Below are positions 9,371 through 18,610 of a DNA stretch of 64,000 nucleotides, piece by piece. Every line of letters begins with the position of its first letter. Within the stretch, counting starts at the first letter, position 1. The stretch is from NCBI GenBank assembly GCA_016713885.1, contig JADJOF010000007.1, positions 1-64,000 on the forward strand, given 5' to 3'. The notes under the pieces were generated by a model. That model saw only the letters and a list, made by a program, of their open reading frames with translations, made no database searches and was not told the origin of the DNA. The stretch is from Bdellovibrionales bacterium. GTDB lineage: Bacteria > Bdellovibrionota > Bdellovibrionia > Bdellovibrionales > JAMPXM01. A program made the translations under genes and the position numbers.

Positions 9371-12300
9371 TCAGTAATTCGCGTTTAAAGGCGAAATGCT
9401 GCCGGTATTTCCGCCATTGGTTGCGGTGATCGTTCCACCAGCCGCCATCATCGATGTTTTAAAATAGATGAGCTTCGCCTTGTCTCCAGTATTGAATGTG
9501 AGTGTCGTTCCGATATCAGAGCCGCCGTCTCATAGACCCGAACTGTGAAATGTTCCACTGATCGACGAGGTCGACATTGTGATGTTCTCCATACCTGGCG
9601 CAGCAACCGCTTGGCCATTTGCATCGGTTCGGACAACCATCAGTGGCGAGCACGAGCCGGCTACAATTTCGCGCGACATTGAAAGTCGGAACGAGTTGTG
9701 AGAACCCGGCGAGGCGGGCGAAAAAGTGGTCAACGCGACTGAACTGTAGTTCATCGACCACGCCGAGTCCGCCGCAACAGCCGATGGCGCAACTCCGCTA
9801 AACTGCCCATAGACAATAACGCCGGCTGCTCCAGTCGGGATCGTCGCAAAACCTGAGATCGATGTCGAACACGTTGGATCAGAGAACCAACCGGAAATTC
9901 CCGCTGCTGACGTCATTGTCGCAACATACGGTGCCATTGCTCGCGTTGCTTGGAAGTGGCCAGAGTTGTTATAGCCACGGGCAACCAAGAACGGAAGGCA
10001 TGCGCCTGTTTCATAGTACATATCGTGAGCCACCATGAATGTCATGACATCGGGACTGTCCGCCGGCTTTGAAATGCGAATATGCCCAATGCTCGAAGTT
10101 CCACTCTCATAGAATGGCAGAGGTGAAATACCGCCGCCTGTACGGAACGGAAACAGCTTTGAGCTAAAATTGTTTGCGCCAGAGTCATCAAGAGCGCACG
10201 TGGTGTTTGCAAGACCGGCCGACCACGTAATGGGATTGCAAGTCAGCGTCACATCGGCTTCATAGTCGGTTCGGAGATTGATTCCCGTTGGCGAGAGATC
10301 TGGATTATTGAATCCAGTCAGAATACTTCCTAACGGTGAACGCGCCTCAAGCGTTATCGCAAACCACTCATTTTCAAGCGTAAAAGGCCCATAGCCAGAA
10401 AAAATCCCGATTTGCGAGTGATTGTAGGCGACGCCTTGAGGGCGCACCACAATACGTCCTAAAACAGTTGCCCCAACGGTCGTGTTGAAGTCTTCAAATG
10501 TCACCCCGGCCGGACCTGATACTGTCGCTGTGACGGCCAGCGCTCCAGGAGGAGTCCAGCGGAAATAGAGATTTGAAGACTGTGTGGCGAGTGCGCCAAG
10601 TCCAGGCCCGCCGGTCGCTGATGTGCAGTTCGGGTCTGTATAAAAACCAGAGTCGGCCGGAGGTGCCGCACTGCCATTATACAGATACGATACCGTTGCG
10701 GCGCTTGGGATTGGCGATAGATTCCCAGCGGAGTCTTTCGCTGTCAGGCGCATAGACATACAGGCTTCTGCGCCAAAATTCGGCGACATCGAGAGGCTCA
10801 GGCGTGTCGGTGCACCAGGCTGAGTGACACTCACTGGAGTGGAGGCATGTATAAGCCCGGAGGATCCGCCGACCGACACCGAAATGCTCCCGGCTGCCCC
10901 GATGTATTTGGCGTAGGCTATCGTCGATCCTTGCTGGCTCGACATGAACAATGAACCGGATGCGGTATTGTCGCACTGACCGTCATAGTAAAACTGAAGA
11001 TCGGTCACGACAGGAAACGAAGCGCCCGAGAGGGGCGATGTCGCATCGACAACAAACTTTCCGGCGTCATCTCGCCCTTGCATAAAGACCACGGGGAAGC
11101 AGGAGTGCGCCATAATGGTCGGCTTAATAAAGACTCGCAGATCCGTTGGTCCAACGCTCGAAATGCGACTGCCGTAATAGGTGTGCATTGCAAGCGCGGT
11201 CCCTCCGTTTGAGCTGTCCGTCACATTGATTGAGAACGCTGTTGCGGGGCTTGTGGTCTTAACGAAAATCAAGGTCTCAGGGTTGTGCATGTCAGCCGTC
11301 AGCGTGCTCGTTCCTCCCGCTGGCATCGAACAATTCGCATCCGAATAGAGTTTGACGTCGCTTGGCGCAGTCACAACGGCGGCCGTCAACTGCGGCGACG
11401 TTGAACCGTTTCGATAGGCGGGGTTTCCGGAAGCATCGGCCGTCATGAGTTTGATTGGAGTGCAAACGTCCGACGCCACCGTCTGCGGATCGCCAGCGCT
11501 GGTCACTGTTGGGGCACCAACGTGTTTTGCGAGGATCTGAGTTGCTGTCGGGCCGCCGCCACCGCCCTCTTTTTTGCCGGTGATGGCGAATTACAGTAGA
11601 TCGCTTCGCGACGCCGAATAGGGACACGCGACGACTTGCAGTCGACTCTCATTCCAGGCCGTCGCATTGATACCAGTTAAGGTATAGCTTTCGGTTGGGG
11701 CGCCTGGAGAACCCGCAGCAACGCGAGTATGCTCAGTGTATCCCATGCTCGTCAGTTGATTGCATGGCGCTCGGTCGTGCCATCGGTCGTTCATTTCGGA
11801 GCTTGAGCCATAAACCTTTGTAAAGATACCGACGCCATCAACCCCATTTGCAATCACACCTGGGAGATAGTCCCAGCTGAGCTGCAAGTCCGAACCGCTC
11901 AATGTGGTATTCAGGAAATTCTGATGCGATCCTGAGACAATCCCTCGAAATGGGCCGCGGTTTCCAATCGGCGAGTCGCCATAGTTCAAATTCTGTTTTC
12001 GGATCGTAATGTGATCAACGCCGAAGTCACCACTGCCGGCAGGGCATTGGTCGTCGACCGAGTGGCCTATGCCCCCGGCCACCTGTAACTCACCTGCTGC
12101 TCCGCTCGATGGATCATATTGGACAGTCGACGTATCGCCCACTGTGCTGGAAGTATAGAGGTCCGACATTTGGGCGATTGTGGTATCAAAACAGGCCTTG
12201 CCACTACCCGAAGCGGCGGATCCAAATAGCCCAAACACGGCAAAGCGCTCCGGCGTCGCGACTCGGCCAACAATCGATCCATTTGAATACTGATTGCGAT

Positions 12301-13050
12301 AGGCCGGCGGTACAGTGGCTCGCCCCACTCGCGCCGACGTCGGCATTGTGTCGGGAGTAACTTGCTGAAAGAGGATCGTCCCCCGATTTCTCATGCGATA
12401 GGTAAAAGGCACACCTTTGAGAGCGAATATGTGAAACCATCCAGAGAATATGTAGCCAGTATCGACAATCATCTCGGGGCGCCCTGAGCCAGGGTTGTAG
12501 AGCATGTCCAACATGTCGGTTGGAGTCCCGAGACCATCAAAGTATCGCCCCGAGACCGATCCCTGTGAGGTGCCGGAAGTTCCCTGATTGAGAAGTGTGA
12601 TATCCACGGCCTCGGCCGTCTGGCTGAGTGGTCGAATGGTATCGCCGTAGTAAAAAGTCATCGGGCTATCGCCATCGCCACCTGATGCGGCCGTATCGAC
12701 ATCTTGCAGAATTGCGAGAACTTGAATCAATCGATCGGACCCTTTGGGAACCGAAAGTTCAATCGAGGCCGGAGCGTCGGCGACGGCTGTTCCGCCACCA
12801 TCCTTGTTCATTTCCCAGATATGGACGATTGGAACCGCGATGCCTGGTCCCGTGATATTGATCATAATCCGCGTTGGCTTTCTCACAATGGCGAGAGCGC
12901 CAATGCCTTTTCCGGATGACTGTAAGGCCGAGCTGCGTGGAATCGAGATCTTCACCATCGATGACTCGGACTTCCGTGTACAACCCTGGAGAGCTGTTAT
13001 TCCGAGAAAAAGGGCGGTGATTCCAAGCGCGGTTTTTTTGCCATCAACAT
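9371..13050 (-). CDS. Large repeat-containing surface lipoprotein, interrupted three times
   Basis: Read as one gene, this is a lipoprotein of about 1,226 codons. The start ATG at 13050 has GGAG 8 bases upstream. A missing base in the 7-base T run at 13033-13039 separates it from the rest; corrected, the signal reads KKTALGITALFLGITALQGC, a perfect lipobox. The N-terminal third is a unique domain; the rest is repeats of about 100-130 residues, each beginning with Cys plus a short hydrophobic strand (CFPVVFM, CMSMRLT, CLPFLVA, CSPLMVV, CTPIKLM) and containing a mid-repeat Asp-x-x-Cys. Two in-frame stops (TAA 11591-11593, TGA 9530-9532) break it, yet coding continues in the same frame on both sides. 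Likely an extracellular adhesin-like protein. Confidence 0.6.
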
Positions 13051-13150
13051 GACACTCACTCCAGAAGCAAAAGTTCGGACTTCTAAAGTGTGTATCGGCT
13101 AATCCTCTCGCCGACTTTCTAGCCCTCAGACTCGACTGACGCCGAGTTTT

Positions 13151-13795
13151 TCAACTGATTGCCATGCGAACGATCAAATACAGAAATCCAGCAAGCGTCA
13201 GCGCAAGAAAGATCCGTGCTAAAGCCTTGGTTTCTCGATCGACAGAGGTCGCGCTGGCTTCAAACCGTTCGGGAGCGAGGCTTTCTTCGCGCTGGAGACT
13301 GACAAAACGTTCATGAGTCTCGAGCTGGCGCTTTAGTGCGTCGAGCTCCCGGCGCAGTTTCTGGATTTCGGCGGCCTGTGCGCGTCCCTGTTCAATCGCG
13401 GCTTCGCTCGATCCGGCGCGCGCGACACCGTTTAACCAAAAGGCCGCATCCAGCGCGGGATATTTATCTTGAAGTGCCAAATACCACGCGAGTGCGCGCC
13501 AAATATGAGGTGGGGCTGCTGTTTGCCCCTGAGTCCACCGTGTCCATGCCGAAGGATCGACCAAAAGAAGCTGCGCCATCTTTCTTTGGCTGAGTCCCAG
13601 CTGTTCGCGCACAGATTCAAGATTTCCAACCCGTCTTTCAATCACCCGAGCCTCGGCTTCATATCTTTGCCGGAGGCTTGAGCGCACACGCGGCCCGGTG
13701 CCGCCATCCTCGATGATCTCTTGCTTTGGATCCCACATCAATTCGGGCGCTCGCTCAGTGTTGATTTCCACTACATTTTCCTTGTGAAACACCAT
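13151..13795 (-). CDS. Membrane-tethered XRE-like HTH protein
   Basis: A 214-residue protein with a helix-turn-helix at about residues 62-90 (LGLSQRKMAQLLLVDPSAW) followed by an Arg/Trp-rich stretch, a coiled-coil around residues 135-165 (heptads such as EIQKLRRELDALKRQLE) and a C-terminal membrane segment at about residues 193-212. This is the layout of a DNA-binding domain held at the inner membrane by its C-terminus. The region upstream is AT-rich with a palindrome at 13931. No partner gene is obvious; the recombinase gene diverges from it. Confidence 0.7.
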   Translation of the reverse strand: MVFHKENVVEINTERAPELMWDPKQEIIEDGGTGPRVRSSLRQRYEAEARVIERRVGNLESVREQLGLSQRKMAQLLLVDPSAWTRWTQGQTAAPPHIWRALAWYLALQDKYPALDAAFWLNGVARAGSSEAAIEQGRAQAAEIQKLRRELDALKRQLETHERFVSLQREESLAPERFEASATSVDRETKALARIFLALTLAGFLYLIVRMAIS

Positions 13796-14122
13796 TTAAG
13801 ACGTTGTGATTTACATAATCAGATCTTAGGACCTCTTTTCAGGCAAGGATAAAGGCTTGAAATATCAAGAAAAATTCAATTCCAAAGGACTCTCTCTCGC
13901 CGGAAAGCTGATTGACGCGCCATCACTTACACTTATAGTTATAAGTTAGAGTGTTATCATATTGATATTACTGAATAAAATTGACATCGAAGAAAAGACG
14001 GGTCCACGGCAAGTCCCCCTCGATCCCCTACAGTAAATCCCTCACAGTCGGGCAACGCGCCGCATTTTAAAGTCTCTATTTTCAAGACCGCTATTGTCGC
14101 TAACGGCAATTTTCTCTTTAAT
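13796..14122. other. AT-rich intergenic region between divergent HTH and recombinase genes
   Basis: About 330 bases without a convincing gene. It is clearly more AT-rich than its surroundings between about 13800 and 13980. It contains a 16-base palindrome (13931-13946) and must carry the promoter of the leftward HTH gene. The frame of the recombinase is open back to 13985, but that upstream translation does not resemble a recombinase N-terminal domain and has no obvious ribosome-binding site. Confidence 0.5.
13931..13946. promoter_or_regulatory. Palindrome, candidate operator or recombination core
   Basis: ACTTATAGTTATAAGT is an inverted repeat with 7-base arms and a 2-base centre. It lies in the AT-rich gap between the divergent HTH protein and tyrosine recombinase genes, about 136 bases upstream of the HTH start. 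Either an operator for the HTH protein or a binding site for the recombinase would fit; sequence alone does not decide. Confidence 0.4.
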
Positions 14123-14680
14123 TTGATCGTGGCCTCGTCGACACGGTACGCACTCAATAAAAACAAGTACTTGCTTGATCCTGAGGTCAGTCGACTCGAA
14201 GCCGTTTTAGAGAACACCTCACCCGCTGAGCTGGGATACGAAGAGCGTGACGCGCTGATTCTTTGGCTTGCACTCAAAACGGGAGCCCGGGCCTCCGAAA
14301 TTCTCGCTCTCCGCGTCGCCGACCTGAATACCTACGATCGAACGATTTTTGTGACCGGAATTAAGGGCTCAAACGATCGCGAGCTGCCGCTCGCACCATG
14401 GCTCTTTGAGCGGCTCAGACTTTACACTGGGCGCGAAGTCGGTCGCTCCGGAAACCTCTTCCCGATCGGCTATCATCGGCTCCGGCAGATTTGGGACTGG
14501 TATCGTCCGGCGCCAAAAAAATTCCACGCGCTCCGCCACACGTTTGCAATCCGCCTCTATCGCAAGACAAAGGACCTGCGCCTGGTGCAGGTGGCGCTCG
14601 GCCATCGCAACATCACCAATACAATGATCTATGCCGACTATGTCTACTCACAACAAGAGCTGCGCAAACTCATTCTCTGA
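14123..14680 (+). CDS. Minimal tyrosine recombinase (catalytic domain only)
   Basis: At most 185 residues from the TTG at 14123, about half the length of a normal integrase. The catalytic set of the tyrosine recombinase family is complete: Arg in TGARASEIL (about residue 55), Lys in TGIKGSNDRELPL, HALRH (about residues 134-138), GHRN (about 157) and the nucleophile Tyr in MIYADYVY. The N-terminal core-binding (SAM-like) domain is absent. The start is uncertain; GTG 14129 is an alternative, and neither has a clear ribosome-binding site. With no phage or cassette genes beside it, this is either a domesticated small recombinase or a remnant of an integrase. Confidence 0.75.
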   Translation: MIVASSTRYALNKNKYLLDPEVSRLEAVLENTSPAELGYEERDALILWLALKTGARASEILALRVADLNTYDRTIFVTGIKGSNDRELPLAPWLFERLRLYTGREVGRSGNLFPIGYHRLRQIWDWYRPAPKKFHALRHTFAIRLYRKTKDLRLVQVALGHRNITNTMIYADYVYSQQELRKLIL

Positions 14681-14694
14681 GGTTCAATAGAGGG

Positions 14695-15636
14695 ATGCTG
14701 ACCGCACGCGCAGGTTTTCTCTTCGTCTCCGTCGTTTTTTTCTGCAGCTCCCTGCAGGCGGCGCCGTCGCCAAAAGTGAACGAAGCGCTGCTGTGGAAAA
14801 AAGACCCGCTTCTTCAAGGTCTTGCCAAAAAGTTAAATCCCCTAGCGAAAACAGCGCCGGGCGACGGAGCTCTTGGGCTCAATAGGAAATTCCCAGATCA
14901 TGTTTTAGTGGAGCATCAAATTGAGGGATGGACTTGGATTCGAAGCGGCGTTGCGCTTGATAATGGCTACGTGATTGATCGCGGCATCATGGCATTTGAG
15001 TGGGCATTTGCTCGAATGACCGACAGTGGAACTTTTGGCGATTCAAAAACAATCGAGGTCACTCATTTTCTCGGACTCTATGCGAGGTCGATTCTTTTGC
15101 TCAGAGCCAATCGACAAATTGAACGCGCCAAGAGACTCGAGCGCCTTGCTCCACGCATGGAGCTCTCTCTCAAAAGCGCACGTTCCCTCTTGGGCGAACG
15201 CCGCTGGGACAGAACGGAAGAGAAAAACTGGATGACCCCTCAACGCATTCAGGCGGCGGCGGCGGCCTATTGGATCGGTCGCCTACTCGCCAACCCGAAC
15301 CTTCGTAAAACGGCGGACCTCTGGCTCGAGCGGGCCCTTCTGCGACAGACACCGACCGGCCAGTTTCCAAGTGGCTTTCCGGATGGCTCGCGCGCCTCAC
15401 TGAAAGCACAGCTCGAAGCAATCGATGCGCTGATGGGACTCGCCTGGGATGACCCGCTTTTGCAAATGAAACTCAGGCTTCCTCTTAAGCGCGGAATGAC
15501 ATGGCTTGCCGCTCAACAAAAAAAGGCGCCACATCGGGCGCCGTTGCCTTTAACTCCGATGATTCTTGGCCTTTACTCGGCCTGGACCCATGATCCCCAA
15601 GTCGCAGCCCTCGCCCAAAAAACCCTCGCTCGCTAG
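14695..15636 (+). CDS. Secreted alpha-helical protein of unknown function
   Basis: The ATG at 14695, preceded by AGAGGG, gives a 313-residue protein with a clear Sec signal peptide (hydrophobic core FLFVSVVFFCSS, cleavage near LQA, about residue 22). The mature part is helical, with repeated helix pairs and a Trp-rich segment (EGWTWIRSG), loosely like an alpha/alpha-toroid or polysaccharide-processing fold, but I cannot assign a family. It begins 14 bases after the recombinase stop and overlaps the convergent next gene by 4 bases. Confidence 0.65.
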   Translation: MLTARAGFLFVSVVFFCSSLQAAPSPKVNEALLWKKDPLLQGLAKKLNPLAKTAPGDGALGLNRKFPDHVLVEHQIEGWTWIRSGVALDNGYVIDRGIMAFEWAFARMTDSGTFGDSKTIEVTHFLGLYARSILLLRANRQIERAKRLERLAPRMELSLKSARSLLGERRWDRTEEKNWMTPQRIQAAAAAYWIGRLLANPNLRKTADLWLERALLRQTPTGQFPSGFPDGSRASLKAQLEAIDALMGLAWDDPLLQMKLRLPLKRGMTWLAAQQKKAPHRAPLPLTPMILGLYSAWTHDPQVAALAQKTLAR

Positions 15637-16082
15637 CGCGTCCAGCGCCCGTCTCGAGCCTCAGCGCGAACTTCGCGCGACTCCTGATCCAAACGGGATT
15701 CGATACGACGAAGCTCCGCTTGCGAGTCGACTTCGGCGCGAACACGAGGTTCTGAATTGCGACGAAGACTCCAGCCACCAAGGCCGTCTCCGACCTCCAC
15801 TTTAACGCGAGCCGTTTCAGTCTTCAGCGATTTGGGACGCCCTGCTGCCGCGTTCCCCTGATAGTCTTTTTCGCTGTCACGGCGGTCCGCAAACGACTGG
15901 TTCAACGCCTGACTCACATCATAGGCCTTGGTTTCTTGGCGCTTGATGCTGCGCTCGGCGGTCTCTTTTGCGCGAATCGGGCTCATGTCGAGTACAACGG
16001 TCTGCTTATGGGGCTTTGCGGCCATGGCTGCGGGGCCGGCGAGCAGAAAAATCAGAGCCGTTACAACACCTTTGGTTTTCAT
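15633..16082 (-). CDS. Small secreted charged protein
   Basis: The ATG at 16082, with GGGAG upstream, gives about 149 residues: a Sec signal peptide (MKTKGVVTALIFLLAGPAAMA, cleavage AMA about residue 21) and a very hydrophilic mature part rich in Arg, Glu, Lys and Ala, predicted helical or disordered. A longer reading from 16208 adds residues that would bury the signal peptide and lacks a ribosome-binding site. No family recognised. It converges on the secreted helical protein and diverges from rpmF. Confidence 0.65.
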   Translation of the reverse strand: MKTKGVVTALIFLLAGPAAMAAKPHKQTVVLDMSPIRAKETAERSIKRQETKAYDVSQALNQSFADRRDSEKDYQGNAAAGRPKSLKTETARVKVEVGDGLGGWSLRRNSEPRVRAEVDSQAELRRIESRLDQESREVRAEARDGRWTR

Positions 16083-16231
16083 GACATTCTCCCTCTTTGT
16101 AGTCTCATCTTCTTCACTATGGAAAACTGAGGCCACAAAATCGGCCCTCAGATCGAATATCCGCGACCTAACGCCAGGCGGCGCCCTGTGAAGGGACCTC
16201 GGGAGCACGGAGCGCTCAACAGGCGCCTAAA

Positions 16232-16265
16232 ATTTAGACAAGCCAGCTTTGGCTTGCATTTAGAC
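16232..16265 (+). promoter_or_regulatory. Hairpin flanked by 8-bp direct repeats upstream of rpmF
   Basis: A perfect 7-bp stem (CAAGCCA 16239-16245, TGGCTTG 16250-16256) with a 4-base loop sits between two copies of ATTTAGAC (16232-16239 and 16258-16265). It lies about 50-85 bases before rpmF at the head of the fatty-acid operon and overlaps the putative -35 box, so it is a candidate operator. Confidence 0.4.
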
Positions 16266-16281
16266 GGATCTCAGGTATGTT
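16254..16281 (+). promoter_or_regulatory. Candidate promoter for rpmF-fab operon
   Basis: TTGCAT at 16254-16259 and TATGTT at 16276-16281, separated by 16 bases, resemble a sigma-70 -35/-10 pair (4 of 6 matches each). The distance to the rpmF ATG is about 35 bases. Confidence 0.4.
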
Positions 16282-16316
16282 GGCCCCTCTTAATTTTGAA
16301 TTGAGCGGGGTATTCC

Positions 16317-16499
16317 ATGCCATGTCCCAAGAAACGCACCACACGATCAAAGCGCGATATGCGCCGGTCGCATGATTTCCAGACTCCCAATACGTCGGTA
16401 AAATGCCCAAACTGTGGCTCGCCGAAGCTTCCTCACACTGTCTGCCACTCATGCGGCTATTATAAAGGTGAAGAGGTTATCGCAGCTCCGAACGCATAA
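16317..16499 (+). CDS. rpmF: 50S ribosomal protein L32
   Basis: The 60-residue product has the L32 signature: basic N-terminus PCPKKRTTRSKRDMRRSH followed by two CxxC zinc-binding pairs (CPNC about residues 30-33 and CHSC about 43-46) with the HTVCHSCGYYKG end typical of the family. It is a component of the large ribosomal subunit. It heads the fatty-acid synthesis genes, as in many bacteria, but the usual neighbours yceD (upstream) and plsX (between rpmF and fabH) are absent here. Confidence 0.95.
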   Translation: MPCPKKRTTRSKRDMRRSHDFQTPNTSVKCPNCGSPKLPHTVCHSCGYYKGEEVIAAPNA

Positions 16500-16537
16500 G
16501 CCTTGGCGGCTTTCGCGTTTTGAATGGCGATCACATC

Positions 16538-17602
16538 ATGACAGACTCTTCGACGGTCTCACGTCCGGCTCCCAGTCAGGGTTCCAGCAAGGAAACCGCC
16601 GGCACTCCATCACCGCTTTTTCGCACGCGAATTAGCGGCACGGGTTCGTACCTTCCCGAAAAGCTCCTCACAAATGCTGACATCGAAAAGCTGGTTGATA
16701 CAAACGATCAGTGGATTCGTGAACGCACGGGAATCGAAGCGCGGCACATAGCTGCTGATGATCAGGCCACGAGCGACCTTGGCCTCATTGCTGCCCAACG
16801 AGCTCTTGAAGCATCGGGGCTCAAGCCTGAAGACATTGATCTCATTATTTTCTGCACAGTTTCTCCTGACCACGTGATGCCATCGGCCGCCTGCCTCTTG
16901 CAAAAGAAGCTCGGCGCTCGTCACGTCATGAGCTTCGACTTATCGGCGGCGTGCTCTGGATTTATCTACGGCCTCAGTATTGCCGATCAATTCATTCGCA
17001 CCGGTGTTCACAAACATGTCCTCGTTGTCGGTGCCGAAGTTCTGCATCGCTATGTGAACTACCAAGACCGCGAAACCTGCATTCTCTTTGGAGACGGAGC
17101 AGGCGCTGTGATCGCAAGTCGTGCGACTGACAATCAAGACTCACGTATTCTCAGCTTCCATCTCCGAGCCGATGGAAATCTCGGCGATCTCCTGCTTTTG
17201 CCAGCCGGCGGTTCAGCAATTCCGTTTTCGCAGAATGTTCTCGATCAAAACCTTCAGTACGTTCAAATGAAGGGGCGAGAGATTTTCAAAAACGCTGTTC
17301 GCGCGATGTCGGAAACATCCCAAGAAGCGCTCGATACAAATCATCTCTCGATCGACCAAATTGATTGGCTGATTCCACATCAGGCCAACCTTCGCATCAT
17401 CGATGCTGTTGGTCGTCACTTTGGAATCCCTGCTGAGAAGGTCGTCATCAACGTGCAACACACCGGCAACACCAGTGCTGCGACAATTCCTATCGCCCTG
17501 GACGAAGCTGTGCGCGATGGGCGCATCAAGCGCGAGCAGATGGTGCTTCTCACCGCCTTTGGCGCAGGTCTCACGTCCGGCAGTTTACTGTTTAAAGTCT
17601 AG
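16538..17602 (+). CDS. fabH: 3-oxoacyl-ACP synthase III (KAS III)
   Basis: Initiates fatty-acid synthesis by condensing acyl-CoA with malonyl-ACP. The catalytic triad is visible: Cys in DLSAACSGF (about residue 139), His in IPHQANLR (about 280) and Asn in HTGNTSAAT (about 311); the C-terminus GAGLTSGSLLFKV is family-typical. I prefer the ATG at 16538 over the TTG at 16520. Either gives an unusual Ser/Pro-rich N-terminal extension of about 25 residues before the normal start of the fold (RISGTGSYLPEK). It is the first fab gene of the operon, 12 bases ahead of fabD. Confidence 0.93.
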   Translation: MTDSSTVSRPAPSQGSSKETAGTPSPLFRTRISGTGSYLPEKLLTNADIEKLVDTNDQWIRERTGIEARHIAADDQATSDLGLIAAQRALEASGLKPEDIDLIIFCTVSPDHVMPSAACLLQKKLGARHVMSFDLSAACSGFIYGLSIADQFIRTGVHKHVLVVGAEVLHRYVNYQDRETCILFGDGAGAVIASRATDNQDSRILSFHLRADGNLGDLLLLPAGGSAIPFSQNVLDQNLQYVQMKGREIFKNAVRAMSETSQEALDTNHLSIDQIDWLIPHQANLRIIDAVGRHFGIPAEKVVINVQHTGNTSAATIPIALDEAVRDGRIKREQMVLLTAFGAGLTSGSLLFKV

Positions 17603-17614
17603 AGGAGAATAGCC

Positions 17615-18610
17615 ATGTGGGGTGCACTCTTTCCAGGACAAGGAAGTCAGTCCGTCGGTATGGGGCGATTCCTTTTTGAGGAATTTCAATCGGCGCGCGA
17701 GCTTTTCGAGCAAGCCAGCGACACGCTCAATCAGAATTTCAAAACTCTCTGCTTTGAAGGTCCAGAGGCGGATTTGCAGCTGACGCAGAACACGCAGCCT
17801 GCACTGCTCTTGGTTTCAGTGGCTTCGTTTCGCGTCCTCGGACAACTCGTTCCGTTCGCTCCACAGATGGGCGCAGGACATTCGATTGGTGAGTACGCCG
17901 CACTTGTCGCAAGCGACGTGATTCCATTTGATGCAGCACTCAAAGCTGTTCGTCGTCGCGGCCAAGAGATGCAGCAGGCCGTTCCCGTCGGCGAAGGTGC
18001 GATGTGCGCTGTCTTAGGGCTTGCGGACGATGTCGTCCGCAAACTCTGTCAACTTGTTGAAAAAGAGTCCGGCTTTACACCGCTGGAGCCCGCCAATTTC
18101 AACACTCCAGGACAAGTCGTGGTCAGTGGATCAACGAAGGCGATCGACTGGATGCGGAACAACGTCAAACAAGACTGGCTCACCGAGAAGCTCAGCGAGC
18201 CCGCCGGAAAACCGAAGTTTATTCCTCTCGCGGTATCGGCGCCGTTCCACTGCTCGATGATGAAACCCGCCGAGCGCGCGATGGCCGATGTTTTGAACGC
18301 GATCGAATTCAAACTTCCGCGCTTCCACGTTGTGCAAAACCTGACGGCTTCTATTTCTTCAGATCCCGCGATGATTCGCACCCGCCTGATTGGGCAAATA
18401 TCAGGCGCGGTTCTTTGGTCGCAGTGTCAGTCACAGATGATTCAAAATGGCGTCGCCCAGTACGTTGAGTTTGGAAATGGCAAAGTCCTGACCGGCCTTC
18501 TTAAGAAAATCTCGGCCGACCACCCCGACATCACACTGCAGTCGTTTAATCTCAATTCTCTTGAAGACATCAAAACAATTGAAGCCCAATTCAAAGGTGG
18601 ACTCGCATGA
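17615..18610 (+). CDS. fabD: Malonyl-CoA:ACP transacylase
   Basis: Loads malonyl groups on ACP. Residues seen: N-terminal LFPGQGSQ, nucleophile Ser90 in GAGHSIGEY, the malonate-binding Arg115 in RRRGQEMQ and catalytic His in SAPFHCSMM (about 208). Length 331 is somewhat above the usual 310. The start ATG follows AGAGGAGAAT, a strong ribosome-binding site. The stop overlaps the fabG start (ATGA), so translation is coupled. Serves as the in-window comparison for the divergent FabD-like protein at 37.4-38.4 kb. Confidence 0.93.
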   Translation: MWGALFPGQGSQSVGMGRFLFEEFQSARELFEQASDTLNQNFKTLCFEGPEADLQLTQNTQPALLLVSVASFRVLGQLVPFAPQMGAGHSIGEYAALVASDVIPFDAALKAVRRRGQEMQQAVPVGEGAMCAVLGLADDVVRKLCQLVEKESGFTPLEPANFNTPGQVVVSGSTKAIDWMRNNVKQDWLTEKLSEPAGKPKFIPLAVSAPFHCSMMKPAERAMADVLNAIEFKLPRFHVVQNLTASISSDPAMIRTRLIGQISGAVLWSQCQSQMIQNGVAQYVEFGNGKVLTGLLKKISADHPDITLQSFNLNSLEDIKTIEAQFKGGLA

